Below, one piece after another: positions 47,371-59,766 of a DNA stretch of 64,000 bases (position 1 is its first letter; each line of letters begins with the position of its first letter). A program made the translations under genes and the position numbers. Source of the DNA: Undaria pinnatifida (taxonomy: Eukaryota > Sar > Phaeophyceae > Laminariales > Alariaceae). The notes beneath the pieces were generated by a model. It ran no database searches. It saw only the letters and a list, made by a program, of their open reading frames with translations, and had not been told where the DNA came from. The stretch spans positions 3,544,936-3,608,935 of the forward strand of contig JABAKD010000020.1 of NCBI GenBank assembly GCA_012845835.1. Reading direction: 5' to 3'.

Positions 47371-48781
47371 TTGCGTGACACCTAGACTATCGACTATTAA
47401 TAGTCTATACTATTATTATAGTCTGTAGTCTATCTAGACACTAGACTATGTACTGTAGTTGTGAATAAGAAACAGTAGTCTATACCCTTGGGATACCCGG
47501 AAAGCAAAAAAGGCTGATATTTATAGGCTAATGAGAAATAGCAACCATGATGAGAACGAAGTCAGTGTAGATATGCGCGCTTTCTCGGTAAGAAATTCGA
47601 CCTGAGCAGGCATTCCTGCCGGCATTCCTGTTGATACGATAGTCTAGTGTAAATGCCCTGTACCGTACGGCTCACTTGCGATTCTGTATCCCACTCGTAT
47701 GGTACGTGTGGGACACCCGCAAAATAGCTTCTCAGCACGCCATAGCATGCTGTACCTCCGTGAGCACGACGCCCTCTAGATATCTACTGTATCTGGTATT
47801 ATAATATGTGTTTACTGATGTACGTACGAAGCACGTAGTATGTGCCCGCATGTACATGCTGATACGTAATAAGAACTGCTGCTGCGATTGACGTTCTAAA
47901 ACGCAACCCTGTCTCGAAGCTCGTCTTCGTCAAAACTGCGAGACGCCTAGCTTATATACCGGGTGCTACGCTCATCGAGTGTTAGTTGCGAACTCGGTTT
48001 GATACGCGGATACCAGGTCAACTTCGCCTAGATAGTACCGCCTCGTTACACAAGTCCAAGGGCACCAGAGGTCCCCAGACTCCGTTCCGTGCTGACCCGA
48101 GATGCCGACCCACCTTGGTGTGTCCTCCACAACATCGCCACACAAGAGATAACCTGTCCGGGGCACTGCCCACGTTTGGCGTCGATAGTTGATAATAGTT
48201 TACCCCCCCAAACGTACGGTGCACGTGTAAATGCGTTAAGGGCTTGTGCAAACGGGGAAAACAAAACAAGCAAAACAACTAAAAACAAAACAAAAAAACA
48301 ACTGAAAAACAAACCCTAAAAACCGATCATTTTTTTTTGGGTGGGGACAAGAGGAGGGTGTCCAAACGCAGCAAACACCTGGAACACGAAAGCTAAACTA
48401 CAAAATTGAAGCAAAGGCAACGGTCGAGGCGGGGCGCCAGCCGTGATGCACCATCCAGCTGCGTGCGGTAGAGGCGACGCCCAGCCCTGAAAAGAGTGTG
48501 GAGTGCGCCCACGCAACCAGTCGACCATACCCTGCTGCTGCAAAGGCACTACGAAGTGTCCTGGGCACGAGATTGGGGCTGGATAAGGCACAGGTGCTGG
48601 CCAAGCAGAACCATTATTTGCTACGAAGAGCCGACGATTTTAGATTGCTCGGTTGTACAGCAGCTCTCGACTCGATCAGTCAGTGGCGACGCCACGGGCC
48701 ACTGCGTTGGCTGCGGTAATGGAAGCTGCATTTTGACTGACGCCAGCGGCATGTTTTCCTATCCAATTCTTATGTATACAT
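47371..48781. other. Spacer, no gene seen
   Basis: 47385-47480 is rich in TAGTCTA repeats. Short frames at 47972-48591 have no protein character. Confidence 0.4.
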
Positions 48782-49215
48782 GTAAGGTTATAGGTGGGGA
48801 CACAGAGTGCCCGCTGCAGGTCTGCCAATTGAGCAGGTCGTCGGAGAGTACTCACTTTCTTTTCCTTCATAGAGACGTTGTTTTATTCGATTCCACCATA
48901 GCCCCGGATAGCTTCTGAGATCGGAGGCACGTGCCTCCGATCTATTTCCGAACTTTCTCGAATATAAAACGCTAACCTTATCATACGAAACAATCCAAAT
49001 GATATCAAATTCGGGTAATTACAGGTCTTTCGAGGCAGTATCTTAACACTAGCCCACCCTGATGAGTCGCATATGTAGAAATATGGGAGATTCGGGGAAA
49101 CTCCGGTTCTACGAACTACTCCGGTTCTACGAACTAGACCATGAGTCGAAGATACGGATCCTCAAAATCCACTCCCACACTTCTAACGGTCTGGCTATGG
49201 AGCCAGGAACACGCG
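48782..49215 (+). repeat. Hairpin-bearing dispersed repeat, copy B
   Basis: This begins GTAAGGTTATAGGTGGGGAC and carries the 26-base perfect palindrome at 48918-48943 (arms AGATCGGAGGCAC / GTGCCTCCGATCT). It ends in sequence shared with 24780-24850 in inverted orientation. Confidence 0.88.
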
Positions 49216-49987
49216 AAGAAAAGCAGTTGAAAGAAACGAAGACCCTACAACAAAGGAAAAAGTCACCCATCAACAACCTGCCGCGTGCCGCCGGTGTGGC
49301 TGCGGGGGGCAGAAAAGGCTCTACGGCTAACCAATCACAGAAAAGGTACTATGGCGAGGCGAGCCCTCGTCGATATGGGGGAACACAGGCGCTAACACAA
49401 GGGAGAAGTCATGCGAAAAACCTCCCGCGGGCCATCGGCATGGCGGGGGGTTAGACGAGGAGACGACAAATACCCAGGATGGAAGGTGGCAATAGCTACA
49501 GCCCCGCCAGGGGGGGAAGGGTTTAGTCGAAAAAAAAAAAGTAGAACAAATAAAACACAAAAGATAAAAGATTACACACAGACCCGTACATAGCCCTGTA
49601 CCACGTGACGCGCGAACAGGGTACCCTGGTCGCCCCCCGGCTCTGGGCTGAGGAGGGCGTCGGCAGGGCAAAATTGAACAATGACGAAAAAGCGACAGCC
49701 CTGCGCCTCAGATAGCGGCGTTTTATCCGAACCCTGACCCGGCACTGAGCAGGGGGTTCGGCAGGACAGAAACAAAAAATAATGGAAGAACCGCCCCAAA
49801 ACCTGACGAAGACCCTCAGGACACTACGAACAACCCAAAGACAAAGACTCAAAACTTATAACCCCAAAACTTGAAGAACTATCGAGGAGCGGTGTAGCGG
49901 CTTGGAAGTCAACTGGCCACGGCCGCGCCTCGAGATTCGTCGACGTTACGTTGGATTCCCCGACCCAGTCCTGCCGATGACGCCATT

Positions 49988-50262
49988 TGTAAGGTTATAG
50001 GTGGGGACACAGAGTGCTCCCTGCAGGTCTGCCAATGAAGCAGGTCCTCGGAGAGTACTCAGTTTCTTTTCCTTCTTAGAGACGTTGCTTTATTCGATTC
50101 CACCAGAGCCCCGGACAGCTTCTGAGATCGGAGGCACGTGCCTCCGATCTATTTCCTAACTTTTCCGAATATAAAACGCCAAACTTATCACACGAAACCC
50201 ATCCAAATGATCTCATATTCGGATAATTACAGGCTTTTCGAGGCCGTAGCTTAACATACACC
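49988..50262 (+). repeat. Hairpin-bearing dispersed repeat, copy C (shorter)
   Basis: Same start (GTAAGGTTATAGGTGGGGAC) and same 26-base palindrome at 50125-50150 as copy B. It stops about 180 bp earlier, after GTAGCTTAACATACACCCC. The three-copy comparison shows the hairpin is conserved in position. Confidence 0.88.
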
Positions 50263-51009
50263 CCAGCCAAAGTTGGTACCAGGTACACCGCAAACGTGCT
50301 GAATGAACCTGGTTGCAACTACCAACCAAAAATCTGCGCATGCATACTCATGCCATATGTTTGTGGTCGCGTGCACGGTTGCAGGCGAAACTCGGGATAT
50401 GACACCGGCCGTGGTGAAGAAGACTGACATGGTGAGTTTGCACGCAATCAAAAGGCTTCGGCTGGCTTCGACACTCGTCGTGTTGTCAAGGTTTGGGTAC
50501 AGCATGGGCAGGACATACACAGAGCTCCACATACACAACCAGCAGCACGCATAGATAGCGTTTGGGGCTCACGTTCTCTCTGCACGTTGCTAAAATGAAA
50601 ACAAGTGAAGTATACGGCTACGGCACCTTATAGTCTATTGATAGTTTATCGATGCATAGCCGTACCTGGACACCCCCTTGCCTATAATGGCCTCACGATA
50701 AAGCTGCACATGAAGGCTTAATATGTACCAGGGTAAAGAAAAATCGGCCCACTCATCAAAGGCAGAGTACATCGACCGACCACCGACCGACCTTTGGTCA
50801 TAAACGTTGTTTGTTTGTGCTTGGCAGCAGAGTAGCAAACCTCCCCGTTGACGCATGTAGCAAGCCTCCCAATTCACGCATGTATCAAACCTCCCAGTTC
50901 ACGCATGACTCGTGCTACGAGAGAGGGAGCATGTTTTGACCCAACATATCTGTAAAATGGCGGGCCTCCACAACCAATGATTAACCATGATTTGCTCAAA
51001 ATAGCCTCA
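50263..51009. other. Spacer with a 24-bp triplicate, no gene seen
   Basis: 50836-50910 holds three copies of a unit like CCTCCCAGTTCACGCATGTA. The open frame at 50303-50554 is not supported by splice sites or similarity. Confidence 0.45.
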
Positions 51010-51210
51010 TCCCACCGTAGGGTTTCACTTTTTGGGCAAAACGTTTTCTGACCGGGGTTGAGCTCCTCAAGAGTGAAACACTATCGGTTAGAAGAGAACG
51101 ATAACTTTACGAGTTATACTTGTTTTATAGGACTAGACCAGCGCATATAAAATGTTGGCGTGTGGTCGGGTTGCACGAACGAACGAACGTCTTCGAAGCC
51201 ATGTTTCGGG
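51010..51210 (+). repeat. Dispersed repeat related to 20480-20670
   Basis: Both share GGGTCAAA/GGGCAAAACGTTTTCTGACCG, a GGTTGAGCTC block, TAGGACTA and the terminal CATGTTTCGGGTGA. The GAT microsatellite starts exactly at the end of this repeat. 16860-16960 looks like a third, weaker relative. Confidence 0.65.
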
Positions 51211-51261
51211 TGATGATGATGATGGTGGCGATGATGATGATGATGATGATGATGGTGATGG

Positions 51262-51313
<52 letters not shown>

Positions 51314-51604
51314 GATGATGATACTGATGATACTGATGATGATGAAGATGATGATGTTATGATGATGTTACGATGATGTTATGATAATGCTATGATGATG
51401 TTATGATGATATTATGATGATGTTATGATGATGTTGTGATGATGTTACGATTATGTTATGATGATGTTATGATGACGTTATGATGATGTTGTGATGATGT
51501 TATGGTGATGTTAAGGTTATGTTATGATGATGTTATGATTGTGATATGATGGTGTTGTGATGGTGTTATGATGAGGTCATGATGATGTTGTGATGATGTT
51601 ATGA
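51206..51604 (+). repeat. GAT microsatellite grading into an ATGATGTT-type minisatellite
   Basis: About 140 bp of nearly pure GATGAT units pass into repeated ATGATGTT / ATGATGTTAT units to 51604. Open frames across it (poly-Met, poly-Asp) are products of the repeat. Confidence 0.95.
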
Positions 51605-51879
51605 TACACCCTCTTTTTCACTATTAACATTATTAATACTGACTACACTATAAACACTATTAATACTGACTACCAATACACCTCACAGACTTTTAACCCT
51701 TTCGGCTTTTTGTTTTGCGCAGCATTGTAGCTTACCACTCCGTTGCTGATCCGTATCGAAAAGTTGAAAACCGCAAAAGCTTGAGAGCGCAACGGAACAT
51801 GAGGGTCACTCGCGCGAATGATTCCCAGAGCCACTCACTGCGAAAAAGACCCGAAAAAAAAAGACACGCGCCTATCGTA

Positions 51880-52560
51880 GCCTTTTGGTCTATCCCAAAA
51901 AAAGTCATTTTAAGCAAAACTGAAGCGTGCAACAAACCCGATATGGTCAAACCCATGGCCTATTAATAGATATAAAAAATGGTGTAGTCGCATATTGCCG
52001 GGGGGGAAAAAAATACACGGTTTTTCCGGGATCGATTTTGATTTTGGGTTTTGGAGTCCCCGTCATTTGGAAAATAACTTTTTATAAAAAATATCCAAAA
52101 AAGGGTATACACCTGACCTCTATTATGACCAAACCCATATCATGGCCTAGATTTTTTTTTCAAAAAATAGTAATATCGCCAGTACAAAAATGGCGTTTTT
52201 TTCCCGACGATTTTGGGTTAAATAAGGGGCCTCCGTCATTATCATTCACAAAATACAGAAAAGCCAAAAGAAAGGTGGTATACCTTCGACGCAGGTCGAC
52301 GAGGGGAAGAAGACGCGCTGAATTATTCTCGCGATAAAAACGAAGGCACGTATACCGTAGTGGGGAGGTGGGGAGGAGGGCCCGCTATGTGACCCGGAGT
52401 CTGAGGTACTACTGGGCGGGAGCGCGAGAGTACTGCGAGGATAATAAATGGGACGAAAAAAAAAATAATAATAAGAGAAAATAAAGAGAAAAAAAAACTC
52501 AAAAACCTCTATCGCGGCGTTTTTTAGTGCCAACTAACTGGTTTTGTCCGACTAGGTTTC
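51880..52560. repeat. AT-rich dispersed family, diverged copy
   Basis: Blocks here, such as ATATCCAAAAAAGG, CCGACGATTTTGGGTTAA and CCGTCATT, resemble those in the copies at 53330-53620, 57400-57730 and 58090-58390. Boundaries are unclear. No gene was found. Confidence 0.45.
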
Positions 52561-52696
52561 TCAAATTGACTAAAGAATCACCCGCCGAAGTCGTTTGGAT
52601 TTCTGATCTAATGGTTCGTGTCGTTGCGTACTGAGGCCACCGTATCGTCCATCGGGCTGTGCTCTTCCGACCAGGCAAAGGCTGCGGTAGGAGGGG

Positions 52697-52970
<274 letters not shown>

Positions 52971-53329
52971 TTTTTGCAGTCAACCCGGGGTCACTCACGC
53001 GAGTGACCCCCCCCCCCCCTGCCGGTTCCTTTTGCGCGGCCTTAAGCTTCCGAACGTGCTGTGTAAAGTATTAGATATGTACACTATCGCCCGTAATGGA
53101 ATGGTAAGCTATCATCCGCTGCGCCGAAAGCATCGCATAACAGTAGGGTCAATAAAGAATCAACTCAGGTATACAGAGGGCTCCACTCGTTCGAGTGGAG
53201 GAAACCCGGAAGTGAATGGGGTGTAAACTCCTTAAACCGTAGCCTTGGTCTATCCTAAAAACCAGTTGAATCAGTTGCTGGGTTGGAGTGATGAGAGGCG
53301 CGTGCTGCTGCGATGAGAGGTATTGAGCT

Positions 53330-53620
53330 ATACCGCTTTCTGGCTGAAACAGTTTCTGATTGACGGGGCTGCTTAATCCAAGATCGTCGGAAAATGCCAT
53401 GCTTGTTTTTTTTTTTTTGCGTGAGTGATTCTCGTTGTATGCCTAGGCCATGGGGTTTTTCATGCGCGATGAAGGAGGTTTATTTTTTTTCTCCAAATCA
53501 GATTTTTCTTGGGGGGTTAAGAACGCCATGCCTTAACCTCCTCCTAAAGCGAGGGGTAGTATTAAGAAAAAAAGTGCTGCTGCACTTCTACCGTAGCGCC
53601 CGTCACATGCAGAAAGAATC
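53330..53620 (+). repeat. AT-rich dispersed family, copy
   Basis: In order: CTGATTGACGGGGCT, AAGATCGTCGGAAAA, poly-T, TTTTCTCCAAATCAG, AAAAAAAGTGCTG and CGTAGCGCCCG. The same ordered blocks recur at 58090-58390. Confidence 0.75.
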
Positions 53621-54043
53621 GTTCCCGCGCGGGTCTGGCAGTGTGTACGTAGATTTTTGATGGTTGGTTGGTGAGTTGTTTTACATCCTCATCATGATGT
53701 GTCGTAGCGCGTTAGTGTGTTAATCCGTCGTCACGCGAGACGAACAAAACGAAGTTAAAATTTAAACACTACTACTTGGTCAATACGACATGATAAAACA
53801 TAATCGGAAACCTTCTCTCCTCCAAGCAGGCTCGGCCCGTTCAAATCAGTTCTAAATCAGACGGGTAAAAGAGGCGCGCATCTCGGTGGCTGTGGAACGC
53901 GCGCTCTACGAAGGACAGAAGGATTCGCAAGCATGTGAACACTGGGGCGTTGAATTTTTGCGTTCCGGAATATTTAATGGGGAAAAAAAATGTCAGCTCT
54001 AAAAAGAGGCATCGTCCGTTTCCCTATTTTCTCGTTGTTGCAG
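53621..54043. other. Spacer, no gene seen
   Basis: Nothing recognised. The earlier exons of the small gene ending at 54808 may lie here or further left, but no credible exon was found. Confidence 0.35.
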
Positions 54044-54808
54044 GCATCGATGATAGGCTTCCAGGGTCCGGTGGCTGGACGTCTCTCGACGGAGAGCAAA
54101 GAAACCCATGGTGAGACCAGTTAAATGATTTCCATAGTCAGATTTTTTTTTGCCTTTCGAGAGGCTGACTGATGTGCTTAATCAGCCTTTTCGGCTTTTG
54201 AAAGGCTTAACTGAGATGTGATGTACTTAGAACCAGCCTTTTTTGGATTTTGAGAGGCTAACTGATGATATACTTAATCAGTCTTTTTGGCTTTTAAGAG
54301 GCTAACGGATGTACTTATCAGCCTTTTCGGCTTTCGCGTGGAGAAGGGGGCATAGCAGTACAACGGGTTCAGATGGGAACATAACTGATCCTATACCAAA
54401 CCACCCAAAGGGGCTCGTACTTTTTATCGTTTGGCATGCCTGCGGCCTCCTGATGGCTCCAAGCTACGATACCCCCCTATACCCAGCCCCCCCCTCCCCC
54501 CCCCCCCCCTCCCGCCTTTCACTTTGTCTATCCGTCAATATGGAATTTGCCACCTCGTTGCAAATGCTTACGAGGAATTTCCACCATCGCCCTGTATCCA
54601 ACCCCCTCCCCCCCCCCCCCCCCCCCCCCGGCCTCTCTTTCACTTGTCTATTATCCGTCAATGTTTGCTGTGCCTCCTCATTTTAGTGTTCACAAATAAT
54701 TTCCAGCGGTATGTGGAGAGCAGGGACAGGAAGTACTTCAGAACGCGGGATCATTTCTCGGATTACGCGGAAGCGAAGGCTCGAGATCCGTCGAGATCCA
54801 AAAAATGA
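54044..54808 (+). CDS. Small unrecognised protein, last two exons
   Basis: Exon 54044-54110 follows GTTGTTGCAG and ends at GTGAGA. Exon 54687-54808 follows CATTTTAG and ends with TGA. They join in phase 1 (G|TG) and give a basic, hydrophilic sequence: MIGFQGPVAGRLSTESKETH, then VFTNNFQRYVESRDRKYF, then RTRDHFSDYAEAKARDPSR. An ATG at 54050 could be the start (60 residues), or the exon could continue a longer protein from upstream. The second exon could instead begin after TTTCCAG at 54712, but that join would change frame. The composition would fit a small organellar or complex-associated subunit, though no family is recognised. The intron holds tandem repeats and poly-C runs. Confidence 0.5.
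54120..54335 (+). repeat. Tandem repeat of about 55 bp in the intron of the small gene
   Basis: Units with GAGAGGCTAACTGATG...ACTTAATCAGCCTTTTTGGCTTTT recur about four times with variable length. All lie between the two exons of the gene at 54044-54808. Confidence 0.75.
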
Positions 54809-55442
54809 CGACGACAAGTGCATAATAGATAGCTTGATCTGTAGCGCCCGGGGGGGGGGGAAAGGGGCGGTTACTGGCACCACCGCGGTAATGTGGTGCA
54901 CGTGTGTACGGTTTAATACAAACCATTTAAATAAATGCGTCAGCTGTGAGTTCGATCAATATTGTTGGGTCGATATTCATCTTTGCCAGGACTTTCACAC
55001 CGTCACGTCCCGACGCGTCGATCATGTCAGGAGGCTATCAAAATCTCGCGGGTCGAGTGGGGTCGGGACAACGGGTGTTGGAAATCTCACGGGACGGGTC
55101 GAGTCGGGTCAGGAGGCTTTCAAATCTCGGGGGTCGGGACGGATTACCCTGACTCCACCTGACCCGTGAGAATATCTGATATTTGCAAGCTGCGTGATAC
55201 ACCGGCCGCTCGTTTCTACATAATAATGCATTATTTTTTGAATATGTAAGACTCCTATGGATGTTGCCAATTTGGGTAACATCCTTCCTTCGTCGTGATG
55301 CTTTCTTAACACTTCTACACTGGAAACCTTTATTTTTTAACAAATTATTCTGAACTTCGTATAGGGAGGGATTGGGGGGCTCCTTTTCTTGTGGCTCCAC
55401 CGGCGACATTTCAGGTAATCGAGCGTTCGAATGTGAGAACAG

Positions 55443-55485
<43 letters not shown>

Positions 55486-56070
55486 GTAGCACCGTGGATG
55501 CAAAGTTTTTTGTTTGTTTGTTTGCTCTCGAGATCAAACCGCTCTCTGTGTGTGGTGATCCTTTTTTTTGTTGTTGTTGGCGAACGGTACCCGTTTTACA
55601 TACTGTTGTTTTTGATGCGAGGTATTTTAACAGTTCGCTACGAGCAGCGATGGATCTGTCGGCTAAACCGCATTGTTTCATTGTGCTTGAGAACCCGTTT
55701 TGAGGCTCCGGTGTTTATACCTCTCGTGCATTTCAAGTCGATTCCAAATTTGATGAGCGTCCCGCTAAAGTACCTCGTACATTTGACGGGAAATTGAACG
55801 CCCTCTCGCGGGCTTCACTTTTTTTCGGTGGGGCTGCATTCTACACGCTGCGTGTGCACACAGACTGCTTTCTAAAAGGTGAACGCGCGGGCAAGATAAG
55901 AAGAGCAGGCGCGGTGTACCGATCGAAACACAAGACACCCCAGGCTACGCTACGAGGCACGCCCACACCAACCATTTTTTTCCCCCCTGAGCCATCTTCA
56001 CTGGAGCAGGAGGTCTGTAAACCTCACACCCAACACAACGATAGAGGAGATGTACTACTTTTTTTCTAAT
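54809..56070. other. Spacer with an inverted dispersed-repeat end and CAT microsatellite
   Basis: 54930-54995 is an inverted, diverged copy of the repeat end seen at 18540. 55441-55487 holds about fifteen CAT/ATC units. GGGTCGGGA-type repeats lie at 55040-55140. No supported gene. Confidence 0.5.
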
Positions 56071-56400
56071 ACTATCCCTCAATGCCGGAGCTTAAGACCT
56101 CTCTCAAAAACTGATTTAGATGGGAAAAATAAAAGCTGGTATGTGCCGGATGAAGAATCCCATGGCCTAGGCTAAGGGTCCCTCAATTTCGGAGCTTAAT
56201 AAAGACTTCTCTCCCAAAAAACTGCTCTAGATGGGAAAAATAAAACCTGCTATACGTAAGTACCGGATGAAAAATCCCATGGCCTAGGCTAAGAGCTCCT
56301 CAATTTCGGAGCTTAACAAAGACCTCTCCCAAAAAAAAAACTGATTTAGATGGGAAAAATAAAACCTGCTACCGGTACGTATGTACCGGATGAAAAATCC
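56071..56400 (+). repeat. Three tandem copies of a 105-115 bp unit
   Basis: CTCAATTTCGGAGCTTAA, AGATGGGAAAAATAAAACCT and ACCGGATGAAAAATCCCATG recur at 56075, 56188 and 56292 in constant order. Confidence 0.88.
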
Positions 56401-56699
56401 CACGTGCGCGGCGTAGGTACTACAAAGAACAGAAAGAAAAAAAAAGAAAGCGAGAATAATCGTGCAAAAAAAGAAAAAAAAAACGGCCTAGATGATATGA
56501 TATTTCCGACGCTTGTGGGTTAATAAGTCCTGAGTAGTCCAACCGTCACATTCAGAAACCGTTTCAGACGAAAAACTTTCTGCTATAATATAGGTCTACC
56601 TGCTATCGTAGCACGCGCGTCCGAACGGAAAAAAGTGCACAACGACGCGACGAACAAAAAACCACTCCCCACGTGGCCAGCCTAGGCTAGGTGAAAAAA

Positions 56700-57735
56700 A
56701 AGCTGTTAATATAAGGCTGAAGTAGTTTGGGGTGAGCTATTGTTGGGGTTAACCTTTTGCAAGTGGTCACAACACGGACTCTAGTACGCCTCGCTCGTTC
56801 CATTTTAGCAAAAACTAGTAACACTTCGAAATAAGAACGCCAAAATTCCGACACGATTTTTTTGGGTTCTAAGAAGGTGGACATCCCCCCCCGTCTCATG
56901 CAGAAAAAAAAGGCGCGAAAAAAGTGCTGTCTCGACGAGCTTGTCACAGCACGCGCGTCGTAAAACACTTGGCGCAGCGCGCGGTAAACTGTGGCGATAG
57001 ACCAAGTACCCTGCGGTGTACCTAGGGGCGGGGGTCTTTTTTGGTGCACAGGAGGGCCTTTTTTTTTTTTCCCGGTGAGAGCCATCGGGGGTCCCACTCG
57101 GGGGCCGAGCACTCGCTCATTGTTTTTGGGGGTGTGCGGTCTCAGTTTCTCACCTGTGTGAGATGTTTCAAGCTTTGACGGTTTGGATCCGCAGCGTGGA
57201 AGAACGGTAACATGTTGTAAGGCTTAGTTTGGAACCGCCGTTTCAGGGGGGGGGAGAGTGTTATAAGGCTTAGTTTGGGTAAGCTATTGAGCTAACCTTT
57301 TGCAAGTGGTCAAACGGACTAAAATACCCCACTAATACCTTAACAAACACGTGCGTGCTACGATATAAATATATATATATAGGTAGCAGTTTTCGTCTGA
57401 GGAAAAGCTTTTGAATGACGGGGGCCGCTCCTCCTTAACCCATTTTTTTTCCGGAAATTACGTACGACGTCGGGACATTTTCGTTTTTTTAGCGTGCACG
57501 CAATGATTTTTTTCGTTCAAAATACTGTACCCTCTGGGCGCGGGCGCCATAATATGGGATTTTTTTCATCCGGGGGGATTATTAATAGGAAAATATTCAT
57601 TTTTTTCTCCAAAATAATCAGTTTTCCGTGGAGAGAGAGGTCTCTTCATGTAACCTCCCGAGTTGAGGAAACCTCAGAAAAAAACGTGGTGCGTGCGCGC
57701 AAAAACCTCTATCGTCGTAGCACGCGCGTCAGAAT
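56700..57735. repeat. AT-rich dispersed family, two further copies
   Basis: TTAACCTTTTGCAAGTGGTCA recurs at about 56750 and 57292. 57400-57735 shares poly-T, TTTTTTCTCCAAAATAATCAG and CGTCGTAGCACGCGCGTC blocks with the copies at 53330 and 58090. Reading frames are all short. Confidence 0.6.
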
Positions 57736-58089
57736 CTTTCAAACGTGATGTTTCAAGTTTGGACGTTTTTTTTTTTTTTAATCCGGGATGTATGTGTGGA
57801 AGAACGGTGTTGTTGCAGCTACGACACAAGCTGCGTCGCCAGGAGAACAAGATCAGATGATCATCTGCCGTTTTTTTTTTTTTTTTTTTCTTCTCTTGTT
57901 GTCCATCATTATATTAGTAAGTGAGTGAGCAAAGTCACTCGTGCGAGTTGTGGTGGGGTGGAAAACCCGATCGGAGGCGGGACCAAGACTTCGATAGAGG
58001 GGGGTCGGGTGCCCCAAATTTCACTATAACGCGGGCGACCGGTAGAGCGAAAGTGGGAGCACGACGCACACATGCTACGATATATAGAG

Positions 58090-58390
58090 GTATCAAGCTT
58101 TTGGTCGTTTTGATAAATGTTTTCTGGATGACGGGCTCCTTGATTGACCCAAAATCGTCGGGAAAAAAAAAAATAATGGGCCTTTTTTTTTGCATGATTT
58201 TCGTTGTGTACCTCTCTAGGCCCCTTGGGATTATTCAACCTAATGTGTATATTGTTATAGAACTCTTCTTTTTCTCCAAATCAGGTTTTGGGAGCAGGGT
58301 CTTTATGAGCCCCCAAACCAGGGCAACCCTCTCAGAAAAAAAAAGTGGTGCGCGCTGCAACTGCTGTCGTAGCCCGCATCGTCACCCCCC
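58090..58390 (+). repeat. AT-rich dispersed family, copy
   Basis: This contains TGACGGGCTCCTTGATTGAC, AAATCGTCGGGAAAA, TTTTTCTCCAAATCAGG, AAAAAAAGTGGTGCGCG and TGTCGTAGCCCGC, in the same order as 53330-53620. Confidence 0.75.
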
Positions 58391-59726
58391 TCGCGTGTAG
58401 TCTTGGTGTTCCCCCTCTGATTGCAAGTATTCAGTTGTACTCAGTCCTTTGGTCTAGTTCGAGTACGGTGAGAGATGACTTTTTCTCACCGCGAGCAGCA
58501 CGGCTCCTGCAAAACGTGAATCGCGCGGCATGATCGCCGCGAATGTGTGTGTGTGTATTTCTGAGGACACCGTTCCTGCCTTGGAGTTGACAGACGCCCA
58601 GCTAAAAAAACAAAAACAACGGCCACAGCCGTGTAGTCGTGGAAGAGACGGTTGCGACCAGTAATGGCCAGGGCCAATGGTTGCCGTGCCTCTTCTCAGT
58701 AGGCCGGGTGTCTGGATGGTGGATGTTTTCGTCGGTCTTTGAAATACAATTAGACCTTCCTAGGCATTATTGACTGCGTATCGCTGTGCAATTCTCGCGC
58801 GTGGGGATAAAATTGTTTCGTTGTGTGGTTGGAGTTAGAGCAATTCGTAGTGCTCTGCATGGAGCCGCATTGGGGACGAGATATAATAGGTAACTTCGAT
58901 GTCAGGATTTTTCTTTCTCCGAGCGGGACAGCCGGGATTGCTTGTATTCACCGCAACGGCGCAACTAGCTCCACCGTTCGTTGAGTTCCGCTGAGTCCCC
59001 TGTAACATAAGCCCCCAGGATGCACAAGCAATGGTAAAAAACAGGGCTTTTCAAGGGTCAGGTGGAGTCAGGGTAATCCGTCCTCATCGAGGGGTAACAA
59101 AGAGCAGTAGACGCGTTTCATACGAGGCCGGGGTACAGTGCCAGCCAAGAGCATCTCCCACAAGGACGCACGCAGAAACGCAAATAACCACTTTACACTC
59201 AAACTGAGCGAAGCAGTACGCACGCACCGTCCCAAAAAGCGCAGCGCCTTCAAAACACGCGGAGGTGTGTGCCCGCGCCGTGCGAAAACATTTAGCGGAT
59301 TTTATTTTACCCACACAATCACAAAACACAGTTAAAAAAAAGTGAGAAACAATCAAATCAATATCCATTCATCATGTGGATGGCGCTCCACCATTTACTT
59401 TCACTACACCGCAGGTACCATACCAGGTATTATACCGCACGAGGCCACGTCAAAAACTAGCACCATCTGCACGCAAAAAAAAAACAACCGCTTACACCTA
59501 CACCGACCTTCTTGACTGTTTTGTCTACGAAAGAAGTACACGTACAGTTACACACTGTTCGCTTTGCCCGTCCCACCCACCTTCCAACCAATCAACGAGG
59601 GAGGGCGGGAGACGCAGAGTGCACTCACTGCCTTCTGTTGAACGGGGCGCGGTATTAACATCCAAGTGAAACCGCGCCTGCCTCTGAGTCCGTGCCCCTT
59701 CATACGTGATGCATGCCTACGGCCAA

Positions 59727-59766
<40 letters not shown>

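Noticed and set aside
51120-51376. Poly-Met and poly-Asp open frames
   Set aside because: They are translations of the GAT microsatellite.
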